From contig CASIAB010000015.1 of the NCBI GenBank assembly GCA_949372635.1, positions 1 to 33,452 of the forward strand: 33,452 nucleotides of DNA, read 5' to 3'. How positions within the stretch are numbered: position 1 is the first letter of the stretch; each line of letters starts with the position of its first letter. Both the position numbers and the translations under genes were made by a program. Below are positions 1 through 7,635 of the stretch, piece after piece. Under the pieces are notes generated by a model. It was not told where the DNA came from, searched no databases, and saw only the letters and a list, made by a program, of their open reading frames with translations. Origin of the DNA: an uncultured Pseudomonadales bacterium. GTDB taxonomy: Bacteria > Pseudomonadota > Gammaproteobacteria > Pseudomonadales > Pseudohongiellaceae.

Positions 1-70
1 CCCAGAGAGATTCGAACTCCCGACCAACTGGTTCGAAGCCAGTTACTCTATCCAGCTGAGCTATGGGCGC
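1..70 (-). tRNA. tRNA-Arg (anticodon UCG), 3' end cut by window edge
   Basis: Read on the minus strand, the sequence folds as a tRNA. It has acceptor strand GCGCCCA, D arm GCTC/GAGT, anticodon stem ACTGG/CCAGT with loop CTTCGAA (anticodon TCG, reading CGA arginine codons), and T arm GGGAG/CTCTC around TTCGAAT. Only TGGG of the 3' acceptor strand is inside the window, so the last few bases and any encoded CCA lie to the left. The 5' end faces the decayed genes to the right. Confidence 0.93.
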
Positions 71-81
71 GTGAAAAAAGG

Positions 82-110
82 ATTATATACACTTAATTTG
101 AATCGGTCAC
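82..110 (-). promoter_or_regulatory. Probable promoter of the tRNA-Arg gene
   Basis: On the minus strand there is a perfect TATAAT at 87-82. Seventeen bases upstream lies GTGACC at 110-105, which matches four of six bases of the -35 consensus. Transcription would begin near 75, a few bases before the mature tRNA 5' end at 70. Confidence 0.6.
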
Positions 111-208
111 TGCATTGCTGCAGGTAGGCGAACACAACTAGCTTTCACCCGCCTCTCTTCTGTAAGCTTGCCCCAATTAAATATGGTCAAAAGTAATCGG
201 GAGATTAC

Positions 209-612
209 ATGTCAGATCTAACTGCAGGTGAGGCTACTCCTATTAAGGCGCAAGGTGGCAACGACTTCTCGGCGGCGCCTATGCCAGCTATTCGAAAGGT
301 CTTCGAAGTCGTAGGTTGGGGTGGGGCCGATTCTGGTTATTCCTAGTCTATCGGTTATCTTTGCTAAGACAAGCTTCATGATTGGTGCGTTTCCTGAGCC
401 AATCGCGAATCCGGGAGAGGTATTTGATGCCTGCGATATTCGCTACTACACCAATGCACTGGCTACTATTCTGCATCTAGGGCCTGACTTCTTTATGATG
501 GTGCTTGGTCCACTGCGGTTCATGCGTGGCGTAAGTAAGAAGCACAACAAATTGCATCGCATCAGTGGGCGCATATTTGTGCTATGCGTTACAATCGGTT
601 CCTTCTCTAGCA
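209..612 (+). pseudogene. DUF2306 membrane protein remnant (frameshifted, 3' truncated)
   Basis: The gene has a good start: ATG at 209 with GGGAG five bases upstream. This frame encodes a short polar N-terminus ending in VVGWGG, then reaches a stop near 343. The rest of the protein continues in another frame from about 321, with the hydrophobic and histidine-rich core LHLGPDFFMMVLGPLRF and then KLHRISGRIF. This pattern is typical of DUF2306, a predicted multi-pass membrane family of unknown function. Removing one G from the GGGGTGGGG stretch near 317-325 would join the two frames as VGWGGPILVIPS, so a single-base insertion explains the break. Homology stops just after the GRIF segment near 600, so roughly the second half of the domain is missing. 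The reading then runs into an unrelated fragment. Confidence 0.7.
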
Positions 613-618
613 TCGATG

Positions 619-1047
619 ATGCTTCAAGTAGGCTTTTTCTCTTTCCTTGTAAACAAAGGGAATTTCAATTTTGAATTAGACTTAAGCCGAATAGAGCATT
701 TAATGCTGCAGTCTCAATTAAATGATGTAATAGTATTAGATGCCAGCCAAGATGGGCATAAAGATTTGTATTTCCAACAGAAAATTTCGTCTAAAATAAA
801 TGCTCCAATAAAAATTAGCGGAGCAATTTACTTCAATGACGGGAACGGCTATTTCGAAAATAGTAATTTACTTGGGCTGCCTGACTTCGAAGGCTTTGAA
901 AATGGTCTCTCAGCAAAGGGCATGATAACGCTCGATGATGTCGATTCCGATGGTAAGTTAGATATAATTAAAACAGATGCATGGATGCGTCACTCTATTA
1001 CAGAAGACATTGTCGAGAAAAGAACACATATTTATTTCAAAGATTGA
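619..1047 (+). pseudogene. VCBS/FG-GAP repeat protein fragment
   Basis: The frame ending at 1047 encodes about 140 residues with two calcium-loop-like motifs: DASQDGHKDLYF and DVDSDGKLDIIKTD. These are the signature of VCBS/FG-GAP (integrin alpha-like beta-propeller) repeats found in secreted adhesion or surface proteins. The piece has only about two repeats, no signal peptide and no complete propeller, so it is probably the 3' remnant of a larger gene. The base composition is visibly more AT-rich than the DUF2306 remnant before it, and the boundary lies around 610-660. The ATG at 616 or 619 has no convincing ribosome binding site, so I doubt that it is translated. Confidence 0.55.
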
Positions 1048-1123
1048 TTTTGAATAGATTTATTCTATGTAGAGCTATCTAAGGCTGAAGAGCCAGTCGA
1101 AAGGATTCAGCTTACCCAAAACA

Positions 1124-1144
1124 CTCAATCCTCAATCCTCAATC
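1124..1144. repeat. Three tandem copies of CTCAATC
   Basis: The heptamer CTCAATC occurs three times without interruption between the VCBS fragment and the end of the radical SAM gene. It is too short to assign a role. It may be replication slippage in a non-coding scar. Confidence 0.85.
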
Positions 1145-1189
1145 CTGCGGATATAACATTCGACTACCTCCGAGATTTCATTCCTCGTT

Positions 1190-2137
1190 TCAGGCGGTAG
1201 ATGAACACGATGCTCCACCCAAAACGCAGAACTGAGCACAAAATTTGTGATTTAGCTGAACACTTTTTTCAGCAGATTCCAAAGTTGACCCTAAATCAAA
1301 TTGAGAATCATATGCAAGCAAGGTGCAAGGCAACACTACAGGTTTATTCTGCCCTTTTCGCCTAACAATCATCCTCTCAGACGCGCACATTTGTTGTTCC
1401 GGCTGCTTATCTAGAATACTCCAACAATCTACAGTAATTTCAGGAACCTCCAGGTCTAGGTCCATCTCCGGGAAGATAACAAGGTGTTCTGAACTATCAG
1501 CATTGAGTCCAATCCCGTGTTCCTTGAGAAGAGATTGATAACCGCGCAATGCTTCAGCTTCGCTTTCTGTCTCGACTGCGCGGCCAGCGATACTCAGCCT
1601 GAAACCTTGATCGAAGAGCCACTTTGCCATTTTAAGAGTTGGTTTAAAAGTTCGCTCACCGCGCTCTTTTTCATGCACAGCCGGACTATGATGGTCCAGC
1701 GAAATGCGCAGCTGGAGCTTTTCACCATATTGCTCCCTTAATCCTAGCAATTCATTTTTATAGCGTTCTATACGCCTAAAGCCATTCGTTAGAACCAGCA
1801 CGTCAAACCCCTTCCCAAGAGTCAAATGCAATATTCGAAGAAAGTCTGGATTTAGAAAAGGCTCTCCGCCAGTAAAGCCGATCAGCTTTGTAAGTAATTT
1901 CTGAGTTTTGATCTCATCGAGAAACGTCCGCACGTCTTCTAATGACAAATAGGCAAGCCTATCATTGTGCGGGTCAGATTCGATGTAGCAGTTATTGCAA
2001 CTCAGATTGCAAATCGAGCCTGTGTTGAACCAAAGTGTTTTCAGTGACTGAAGCTTTACGGATGCACGTTTTTGTCCAGCTGCTGTAAACCATGGGTCCG
2101 TGAATTTATCGACAGATTTCAATACTAGCGAATTCAC
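1190..2137 (-). CDS. Radical SAM protein with C-terminal cysteine cluster
   Basis: This is a radical SAM enzyme of about 315 residues. The [4Fe-4S]-binding motif CNLSCNNC gives cysteines 43, 47 and 50, followed by GGEP in FTGGEPFLNPDF, the SAM-binding strand. The C-terminal third holds more cysteines (in CWSIL, MCAS, LPC, FCAQFC and SC), suggesting an auxiliary iron-sulfur cluster of SPASM or twitch type. That points towards peptide or protein modification rather than a housekeeping role, but the substrate cannot be read from the sequence. A longer frame begins at an ATG at 2218 with no ribosome binding site. I prefer GTG at 2137, because AAAGGAGGTT lies directly upstream at 2154-2145. The gene stands alone among damaged genes yet is intact. 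I found no obvious precursor peptide beside it. Confidence 0.85.
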   Translation of the reverse strand: MNSLVLKSVDKFTDPWFTAAGQKRASVKLQSLKTLWFNTGSICNLSCNNCYIESDPHNDRLAYLSLEDVRTFLDEIKTQKLLTKLIGFTGGEPFLNPDFLRILHLTLGKGFDVLVLTNGFRRIERYKNELLGLREQYGEKLQLRISLDHHSPAVHEKERGERTFKPTLKMAKWLFDQGFRLSIAGRAVETESEAEALRGYQSLLKEHGIGLNADSSEHLVIFPEMDLDLEVPEITVDCWSILDKQPEQQMCASERMIVRRKGQNKPVVLPCTLLAYDSQFDLGSTLESAEKSVQLNHKFCAQFCVLGGASCSSTA

Positions 2138-2144
2138 TAGCAGT

Positions 2145-2154
2145 AACCTCCTTT
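2145..2154 (-). promoter_or_regulatory. Strong Shine-Dalgarno that sets the radical SAM start
   Basis: AAAGGAGGTT on the minus strand is a near-perfect match to the 16S rRNA anti-Shine-Dalgarno. It is followed after seven bases (ACTGCTA) by GTG at 2137. It lies inside the longer open frame from 2218, which indicates that the longer N-terminus is not used. Confidence 0.75.
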
Positions 2155-2408
2155 CTTCAATGATCTGCTTTCGGCAGCTATTTGTAAACCACCTTCCCAA
2201 AAGGCTATGAAATCTCATAGATTTATCAAGAAGATAGATTCTTAATTTGCCATGCTCAGAACGTGTCGTCTGGCATAGCGCCCTTATTCTGAATTTATTT
2301 TTTTTAAGATAACTTTCACTCTAAATAAAAATGTATTTCTATAATACAGACAGGCACAATAATAAGTCGAGTATGAGTGGAGAGTAACTGAATCTGTCAG
2401 CACTCTCA

Positions 2409-2426
2409 ATCAGATATTAATCTGAT
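2409..2426. repeat. Inverted repeat directly before the DUF2721 start
   Basis: ATCAGAT and ATCTGAT form a perfect 7-bp inverted repeat with a 4-base spacer, ending two bases before the ATG at 2429. It takes the place where a ribosome binding site should be; none is visible. It could be an operator or a small hairpin, or chance. Confidence 0.4.
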
Positions 2427-2428
2427 CT

Positions 2429-2866
2429 ATGTTTATTGATTTGCATGCAATTTGGCAATTGGCCGTGGCGCCGGTGTTTCTATTGGCTGGCATTACAGGG
2501 TTGCTAAACGTGCTCTAGGTACGCTTGGGTCCTGCGGTTGAGACGCGCCTTGACAAGAAACCTCACTCGGATCACGTTACAATTCTTCAAGCAGAGATTG
2601 CTGTCCTTTGGAGTCAAATACGCTTAGCGAACTGGTCTATTGGAATGTTCGTAACAGCTGCGCTGGTAATTTTTCTTGCTATCGTTTCGCTATGCTTTAG
2701 TGAATTTGCTAGTTTCAATATGTCGGCGGCGATTGCGGTGTTTTTTTTCGGCGCCATGATGTTGCTGATAATAGGCCTCATTTTATTTTTGATTGAAGTG
2801 AGTATATCCACTCGAAGTATCGGCCACGGCGCCACTCAAATTCTATACGAAGAGAAAAAGCGCTAA
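2429..2866 (+). pseudogene. DUF2721 membrane protein interrupted by an in-frame amber codon
   Basis: From ATG 2429 the frame reads WQLAVAPVFLLAGITGLLNVL, the typical N-terminal helix of DUF2721 proteins. It then meets TAG at 2516-2518 and continues in the same frame with VRLGPAVETRLDKK, two further hydrophobic segments, and FLIEVSISTRSIG, the conserved end of the family. The whole would be about 145 residues with three membrane helices. One nonsense codon at the end of helix 1 is the only defect; the downstream frame is clean to 2866. Either the gene is newly inactivated, the base call is wrong, or a shortened protein starts at TTG 2525. The function of DUF2721 is unknown. It converges with the MFS gene six bases away. 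Confidence 0.7.
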
Positions 2867-2872
2867 CTGACT

Positions 2873-4231
2873 CTAGCTTTTTGCTTTCTCTAACGTCTCT
2901 GCCTTCTTCTGTATCGCTTTCGCCATAGCAGTCTTTATATAAGAATCTAGGTTTCTCAGCGTTGAGCTTAGAAAATAGAAGCCAGCTACAGTAGCGATAA
3001 GCAGCATGCACGCGCCGAATAGTGCATTCGCTGCGCCGATGCTGTCTGCTGCAATTGCTAACGGAAAAACGCCGATAGGCGTAAGCGCGAAGGACAGCAT
3101 CATGAAGCTACTCATGCGCCCTCTCACGCGGTCGTCCACGAGGATCTGTATCGAAGCATTGTTGATTGTTTGGCTCGCGCTGACGCACATATTGGCTAGC
3201 AAGAGCGGAATCAGGGCTAGGTAGAAGCTGTCTGTCTCGACGAATATCGCGAGTAGCACACCGAAGGCTGCCGTGCTGCCTATCATCAATTTAAGGCGCG
3301 AAGCATTGTCGCCGCGGCGTAAAATCCAGATCGAACCCAACACACCACCTATTCCGCCCACCGCCATTAGCGTCCCGACACCGCTCTCGCCTACGTCCCA
3401 CTGCTGCTCTGCCAACATCACTAGAATGCTCTGAAAAGGCATGGCTAGCAGCATCGGCACTAAACCGAAAACGAGGCAAAGTAGTATTGGTCGATTGCTC
3501 CGCACATAGCTAAAACCTTCACTGATATCCGCTAGTAATTTCTCCTTCGGTTTGTCGGTAGGATTGGATCGGCTGCGTTGTACACCGAGCATGCAAAGAA
3601 TGGCAGTGGCATACAGGACAACGGAAAGAATATAGGCTGCTGTCGCTGAATATTGCGCTACAACTACACCCATAATTGCCGGCCCGATGACGCGGCTAAG
3701 ATTCATCACACCACTGGAAAAAGCAATGCCACTCTGCAGTTTTTCCGGTCCGACTACTGTCGCCGTGATCGCCATCCGCGCTGGCATGATGAATGGAAAG
3801 GCGCAGCCAGCGACGAAGGCGGTACAAAGCATATGCCAAAATTCCAGACGCCCGGTGAGAAGCATGGTCAAAATAAAGATCTCGTTGGCCATAATCAGGC
3901 TCTGGCCGATGATGACGAGTTGCCTGCGCTCTACTCTATCGGTGATCGCCCCGCCTAACAGAGAGGCGAAAATCATCGGTATGGCTACTACGAGATTTAT
4001 ATAGGCAAGCGACGTCGCCTCGCCAGTGAGATCCCAGGCGATGATGGTACGGGTAAGCATCTGTCCTTGCATGGCAAAGAAGAAGGCCGCGTTGCCAAGA
4101 AATAACCAACGAAATTGAGCTATGGAGAAAACAGCGAAGGCGCTGGGTTTGGTGGCTGTAGAGTCTAAAGAGAGGGAAGAAATGCTAGCGCTCCTAAAGT
4201 GTGCGCGCAGTATAGGTCTTACTCTGTTCAA
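2873..4231 (-). CDS. MFS exporter (EntS/MFS_3-like)
   Basis: This is a major facilitator of about 450 residues with the usual twelve hydrophobic segments split around a polar central loop (near residues 230-245, RSRSNPTDKPKEK). The motif-A-like loop GGAITDRVERRQ after helix 2 is characteristic. So are the FLGNAAFFFAMQGQM start of helix 1 and the second-half RVRGRMSSF loop, which resemble the EntS (enterobactin exporter) branch. The substrate is not predictable. The longest frame starts at TTG 4231 with no clear ribosome binding site. The first ~45 residues are polar and may be partly untranslated, since no ATG occurs before residue 54, which is inside helix 1. The start is therefore uncertain. 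Confidence 0.85.
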   Translation of the reverse strand: MNRVRPILRAHFRSASISSLSLDSTATKPSAFAVFSIAQFRWLFLGNAAFFFAMQGQMLTRTIIAWDLTGEATSLAYINLVVAIPMIFASLLGGAITDRVERRQLVIIGQSLIMANEIFILTMLLTGRLEFWHMLCTAFVAGCAFPFIMPARMAITATVVGPEKLQSGIAFSSGVMNLSRVIGPAIMGVVVAQYSATAAYILSVVLYATAILCMLGVQRSRSNPTDKPKEKLLADISEGFSYVRSNRPILLCLVFGLVPMLLAMPFQSILVMLAEQQWDVGESGVGTLMAVGGIGGVLGSIWILRRGDNASRLKLMIGSTAAFGVLLAIFVETDSFYLALIPLLLANMCVSASQTINNASIQILVDDRVRGRMSSFMMLSFALTPIGVFPLAIAADSIGAANALFGACMLLIATVAGFYFLSSTLRNLDSYIKTAMAKAIQKKAETLEKAKS

Positions 4232-4470
4232 ACAAAAGTTTTGTTCTACAATCTTATAAAAAAGGCACGACTACTCTCAGTGACCGCCCTTCGCTGCCAT
4301 AGCACCTCCAAATTTCTGAGCCTAGGCCTTGTTCAGGGCAAGAAGTAAGACCAAAATACACCGGATCAAGGCAATGCTCAAGCTCACCACTTTGTCATAA
4401 TGAGTCAAATCTCAGCTGTATGTAATGCCCTATTTTTATAAAGTAATCACAATAGAAAGGACGCTATAAC

Positions 4471-5037
4471 ATGAAGAAACGCTGCTGGTGGTCAGGAAAG
4501 GATCCTGAGTATATCGCCTATCATGATGAGGAATGGGGCGTACCCGTGCATGACGAGAGACTCCTGTTTGAGTTTCTCTGTCTCGAGGGTCAGCAGGCCG
4601 GCCTGAGCTGGATCACCGTGCTCAAAAAGCGCGATCATTACCGCAAATGCTTCAAGAATTTCGATATAGACAAGGTCGCGAGAATGACCGACAAGGCTAT
4701 CGAGAAGCTACTCTTAGATAAGGGCCTTATACGCAATCGCCTGAAGCTGTACTCTATTCGCGGCAATGCGCTTGCATTTAAAAAAGTACAGAAGGAATTC
4801 GGAAACTTCGATAGCTATATCTGGTCGTTTACCGACGGCAAGGTATTAGACGGCAGACGCAAAATGCGCGAAGACGTACCTGCTACTACTGATATCAGCG
4901 ATATAATGTCGAATGATTTAAAGAAACGCGGCTTCAAGTTCATCGGCAGCACGATCTGCTATGCCCTCATGCAGGCCGCCGGGCTAATCAATGACCACAC
5001 AAGTAATTGTTTTCGCTATAAGGAACTGAAAAACTAA
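4471..5037 (+). CDS. tag: DNA-3-methyladenine glycosylase I
   Basis: This enzyme removes 3-methyladenine from alkylated DNA, the first step of base excision repair. The protein has 188 residues, the normal family length. It starts MKKRCWWSGKDPEYIAYHDEEWG, and the four zinc ligands of the Tag family are present: Cys5 and His18 at the N-terminus, His176 and Cys180 in the DHTSNC segment at the C-terminus. The EGQQAGLSW segment and the FKFIGSTICYALMQA helix are also family hallmarks. AAAGGA lies about 11 bases before the ATG. The gene stands alone between the divergent MFS gene and the convergent lipoprotein gene. Confidence 0.96.
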   Translation: MKKRCWWSGKDPEYIAYHDEEWGVPVHDERLLFEFLCLEGQQAGLSWITVLKKRDHYRKCFKNFDIDKVARMTDKAIEKLLLDKGLIRNRLKLYSIRGNALAFKKVQKEFGNFDSYIWSFTDGKVLDGRRKMREDVPATTDISDIMSNDLKKRGFKFIGSTICYALMQAAGLINDHTSNCFRYKELKN

Positions 5038-5073
5038 GAAGTAGCTAATTTGGCTACGGAGTCAGAGCTAAAG

Positions 5074-5097
5074 AAAGCAGCTTATCTACGCTGCTTT
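5074..5097. terminator. Possible bidirectional terminator after tag
   Basis: AAAGCAGC and GCTGCTTT form a perfect 8-bp stem with an 8-base loop in the gap between the convergent tag and lipoprotein genes. There is only a weak T-run on either side (CTTT on the minus-strand exit), so the hairpin is clear but its efficiency as an intrinsic terminator is doubtful. Confidence 0.5.
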
Positions 5098-5120
5098 ACA
5101 AATAGTTAGCTGAATACTGG

Positions 5121-5492
5121 CTATTCCACGAGTAGCGATTGATTGCTGCTTATTACATCATGGCGTACAGGGTTTGCCGAAACACTGTAACCAGCTGTTC
5201 TACTGAAACGAATTTCAGCATTTCCCGCCTCGTTGGCACAAGTTGAAATGGGAGTTTCTGATAATCTGGCAACTCGAAAACGATAGTAATTTCTGCCACA
5301 GACCTTGTCGTATATAGTCAGGGTTATGCTACTCCCCCCCCCATTAGCTATGTACCAGTCAACCATGCCAAATTCAGGCGGCGTACTTGATTGACAGCCG
5401 AATAGTAAAAGGGCGGCTGAAAATATAATTGGGGATTTTACTTTTATAAAATACCGGTTTGGCTGACATAACATTTGGAAACTCGCTATCAT
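5121..5492 (-). CDS. Small putative lipoprotein containing a G9 tract
   Basis: The product has 123 residues and matches no family I recognise. After a polar lead it has a hydrophobic stretch ending in ALLLFGC, a lipobox-like signal peptidase II site with Cys at residue 33. About 90 mature residues follow, with strand-like segments and two further cysteines. The signal peptide has an unusually long N-region, so translation may start later than the ATG at 5492; ATG codons lie at residues 1 and 7. Nine consecutive G (minus strand, 5342-5334) encode Gly-Gly-Gly just after the start of the mature domain. Slippage there would shift the frame. The gene follows the receiver-like gene by 20 bases and could be co-transcribed. 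Confidence 0.6.
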   Translation of the reverse strand: MIASFQMLCQPNRYFIKVKSPIIFSAALLLFGCQSSTPPEFGMVDWYIANGGGSSITLTIYDKVCGRNYYRFRVARLSETPISTCANEAGNAEIRFSRTAGYSVSANPVRHDVISSNQSLLVE

Positions 5493-5512
5493 ATCTACTG
5501 GAGTTTAATGGT

Positions 5513-6001
5513 CTAGTCTGTTTCTTCCTGACTTGAAAACTGCGCATAGGCGATAGAGTTAAGTTCATGTGCACGATTACCAAAGACAATTTTATGCAAT
5601 GTATCGGCTACAGAATTCTTAAAATCATCGATGTGCATGTAGGCTGAGACATTTCCATCGGTCGGATCCAGTGCCAATGTCTTCAAGTCACGACGATGGT
5701 CTTCTGTGATGATGACCACTGGAGTAGGCCTTCGAAAAGGACTGCGCTTCTCTTCGCCGCGCAGTTTAAATAGCAATTGATCCCGGGGCTTCTTATAAGG
5801 ATTCCAGCCGGTTACTACGCACGAGATCTTGTTCGTCACTAGTCCAAAAAGACGATTATATTGCTGAATTGCCTCAGTCGCATTTGTCTCATTGTAGGTA
5901 TTAATGGTGGTATATAAGCCGGTATGCCCGACAAGCGCGGCAGCCTCATCAACGAAGGTGTTATTTAGATCGTAAAGAAGAATGACTGGTTTAAGGGGCA
6001 T
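5513..6001 (-). CDS. Degenerate receiver-domain (CheY-like) protein
   Basis: The 162-residue protein follows the receiver fold pattern. It opens with PVILLYDLNN, where the acidic pocket normally sits. The strand CVVTGWNP aligns with the usual phosphoacceptor strand (VLLDWNMP). PTPVVIIT precedes the conserved Thr, and AYMHIDDF aligns with the YLTKPF segment. In this reading the phosphorylated Asp is Gly, the Lys is Ile or His, and only one acidic residue of the first pair remains. A phosphorylation-independent signalling or binding role is likely if the assignment holds. I infer the fold from pattern only, and no output domain follows. It lies between the nitroreductase (61 bases) and the lipoprotein genes on the same strand. 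Confidence 0.5.
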   Translation of the reverse strand: MPLKPVILLYDLNNTFVDEAAALVGHTGLYTTINTYNETNATEAIQQYNRLFGLVTNKISCVVTGWNPYKKPRDQLLFKLRGEEKRSPFRRPTPVVIITEDHRRDLKTLALDPTDGNVSAYMHIDDFKNSVADTLHKIVFGNRAHELNSIAYAQFSSQEETD

Positions 6002-6062
6002 GAGTTCGTATTCTGCACACTAATTATTCTTATAAATAGATTGATAGAATTTACAACGGCAC

Positions 6063-6776
6063 TTACTCCGATCGAAAGACTATATTTGCAGAGATGTTGT
6101 CCCGCGTAGTACGCGTTTCATTGGCTTCTACCGAAGTATCTTCATAACCAAAGCTTATACCGAATAGTATCTGTGTACCATCCTCGATTTCAAACGCCTC
6201 ACGCACCATATCAGGATAGTTGCGCATCGTGCCCATAGGACAGCTATGTAGCCCGAATGCCACCATGCTAAGCATAAGCGACTGTGCGAACATGCCTACG
6301 TCGAGCGCAACTGTCGTTCCAAAGTCTGGATGCATACCAAGAAACGCAATATGGGGCGCATCGAAAAACTCAAAGTTACGCAATACCGCGCGCATACGGC
6401 CTTCTTTGTCGCCCCTGCCTATACCCATCTTGGAATAAAGCGCGACTGCACAGTCAACCTGTCTAGTACGGTATTCGTCTGCGAAGTCACCACGATAAGG
6501 GTAGTCGGGGTTAGGTTTAACTCCCCCCGCTGTCGCCTCAACCATCTGTTTCTTGAGATGATTCTTTAATTCACCCGAAGCAACATAGACCTTCCATGGC
6601 TGCACATTGCAGTTGGACGGTGACTGATGCGCAATCTCGAAGATTCGATTCATCACTTCTTGCGGGACTTCTTTGTCCAAGTAGCCACGCACCGAATGCC
6701 GTGCATAGATCGAATCAATCAGACCCATATCTGGGTCGGCCACGTTGGACTTCGCTACTTCGCGCTCATTTTTCAT
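6063..6776 (-). CDS. Nitroreductase family protein
   Basis: This is an FMN-dependent NAD(P)H oxidoreductase of 237 residues. Family marks are IYARHSVRGY near residues 23-32 (Arg and Ser bind the FMN phosphate), HQSPSNCNVQPWKVYV near 50-65, and the GTTVALDVGMFAQSLMLSMVAFGLHSCPMG helix and loop that shape the flavin pocket. The end ETRTTRDNISANIVF carries the usual basic C-terminal segment. Such enzymes reduce nitroaromatics, quinones or enones; the natural substrate is not visible. The gene follows the SDR gene by 65 bases on the same strand. Confidence 0.9.
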   Translation of the reverse strand: MKNEREVAKSNVADPDMGLIDSIYARHSVRGYLDKEVPQEVMNRIFEIAHQSPSNCNVQPWKVYVASGELKNHLKKQMVEATAGGVKPNPDYPYRGDFADEYRTRQVDCAVALYSKMGIGRGDKEGRMRAVLRNFEFFDAPHIAFLGMHPDFGTTVALDVGMFAQSLMLSMVAFGLHSCPMGTMRNYPDMVREAFEIEDGTQILFGISFGYEDTSVEANETRTTRDNISANIVFRSE

Positions 6777-6841
6777 GCATCAATTCCACATTCAATCTTG
6801 AAGATTAGTCTTCGTTCGCTGCTATTATCTAGCTCGGTTGC

Positions 6842-7564
6842 TTAGCTCAATATGCGGCCGCCATCGACATCAATGGTGGTGCCGGTAACAAAACCGTTTT
6901 GCATGACAAATAGAATACCTTGCGCAACTTCTTCGGATGTTCCCGCACGCTTGATCAGGTGAGACGCTGTCATCGCTGCGAGCTTGTCTTGCTTTTCTTC
7001 ACCCATCCAATCAAACATCGCGGTATCTACAGTACCTGGCGAAACCACATTGACACGCACTGGCGCCATCTCTACAGCGAGGCAACGCACTAAATTCTCA
7101 ACCGATGCACCAACACAGCTTAACGGAGACTGGGCAGGCCTAATTTTACGAGCCGGCGAACCACTAACAAGTGTTATAGCGCCATCTTCGGCAAGATACG
7201 GAGCTCCAACTCTAACAACCTTGGCATAACCCCAAAGCTTATCGTAGGCAGCCTTGAACTGATCTTCAGTTTGCTCGAGGAAAGGCTTAAGAGTTCGCTC
7301 TCCGCCCACTGCCGCTGAAACTAGATGATCAACTGTGCCAACTTCTTTAAATATGGCCTCGAGGCTGGCGGCATCGTGTGTATCAGCCTGCCGCACTTCG
7401 AAGCTGCCATTGGCGACTTGCTTGGCTGACTCGATATGCCCTTCCGAGCGTCCTGCCGCCCAAACTTTCGCGCCTGCATCGGCAGCTGCCTGCGCTGCTG
7501 CAAGTCCAATACCTGCCGTACCACCGATAATTACTACATTCTTGCCGGTTAAATTGATAGTCAT
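6842..7564 (-). CDS. Atypical short-chain dehydrogenase (SDR) lacking the YxxxK dyad
   Basis: The 240-residue protein has the Rossmann nucleotide motif GGTAGIG near residues 14-20, an LVSGSP strand carrying the usual catalytic Ser, and RVNVVSPGTVDT after the active site, so it is clearly an SDR. The position of the catalytic Tyr-x-x-x-Lys reads LSCVGASVENLVR: Tyr is Leu and Lys is Gly. The nucleotide sequence there is unambiguous in frame. I recall related SDRs of similar length with the same loss, so it may be a stable subfamily rather than a defect. Normal reduction chemistry is not expected without change of mechanism. It lies between the FAD oxidase and nitroreductase genes in the same direction, perhaps one operon. 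Confidence 0.88.
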   Translation of the reverse strand: MTINLTGKNVVIIGGTAGIGLAAAQAAADAGAKVWAAGRSEGHIESAKQVANGSFEVRQADTHDAASLEAIFKEVGTVDHLVSAAVGGERTLKPFLEQTEDQFKAAYDKLWGYAKVVRVGAPYLAEDGAITLVSGSPARKIRPAQSPLSCVGASVENLVRCLAVEMAPVRVNVVSPGTVDTAMFDWMGEEKQDKLAAMTASHLIKRAGTSEEVAQGILFVMQNGFVTGTTIDVDGGRILS

Positions 7565-7635
7565 TTCTTTTTCTCTCCAGTGCTTGTGCTAGTTATTCTT
7601 TACATTGTTTACTTCTGAATGATCGTAGACTGCGC

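Noticed and set aside
1..1200. tRNA-Arg as an integration site for a genomic island
   Set aside because: Integrases usually use the tRNA 3' end, which lies to the left outside the window; no integrase or repeated tRNA end is seen on this side.
2138..2218. N-terminal extension of the radical SAM protein from ATG 2218
   Set aside because: No ribosome binding site precedes it, while AAAGGAGGTT lies directly ahead of GTG 2137 within this stretch.
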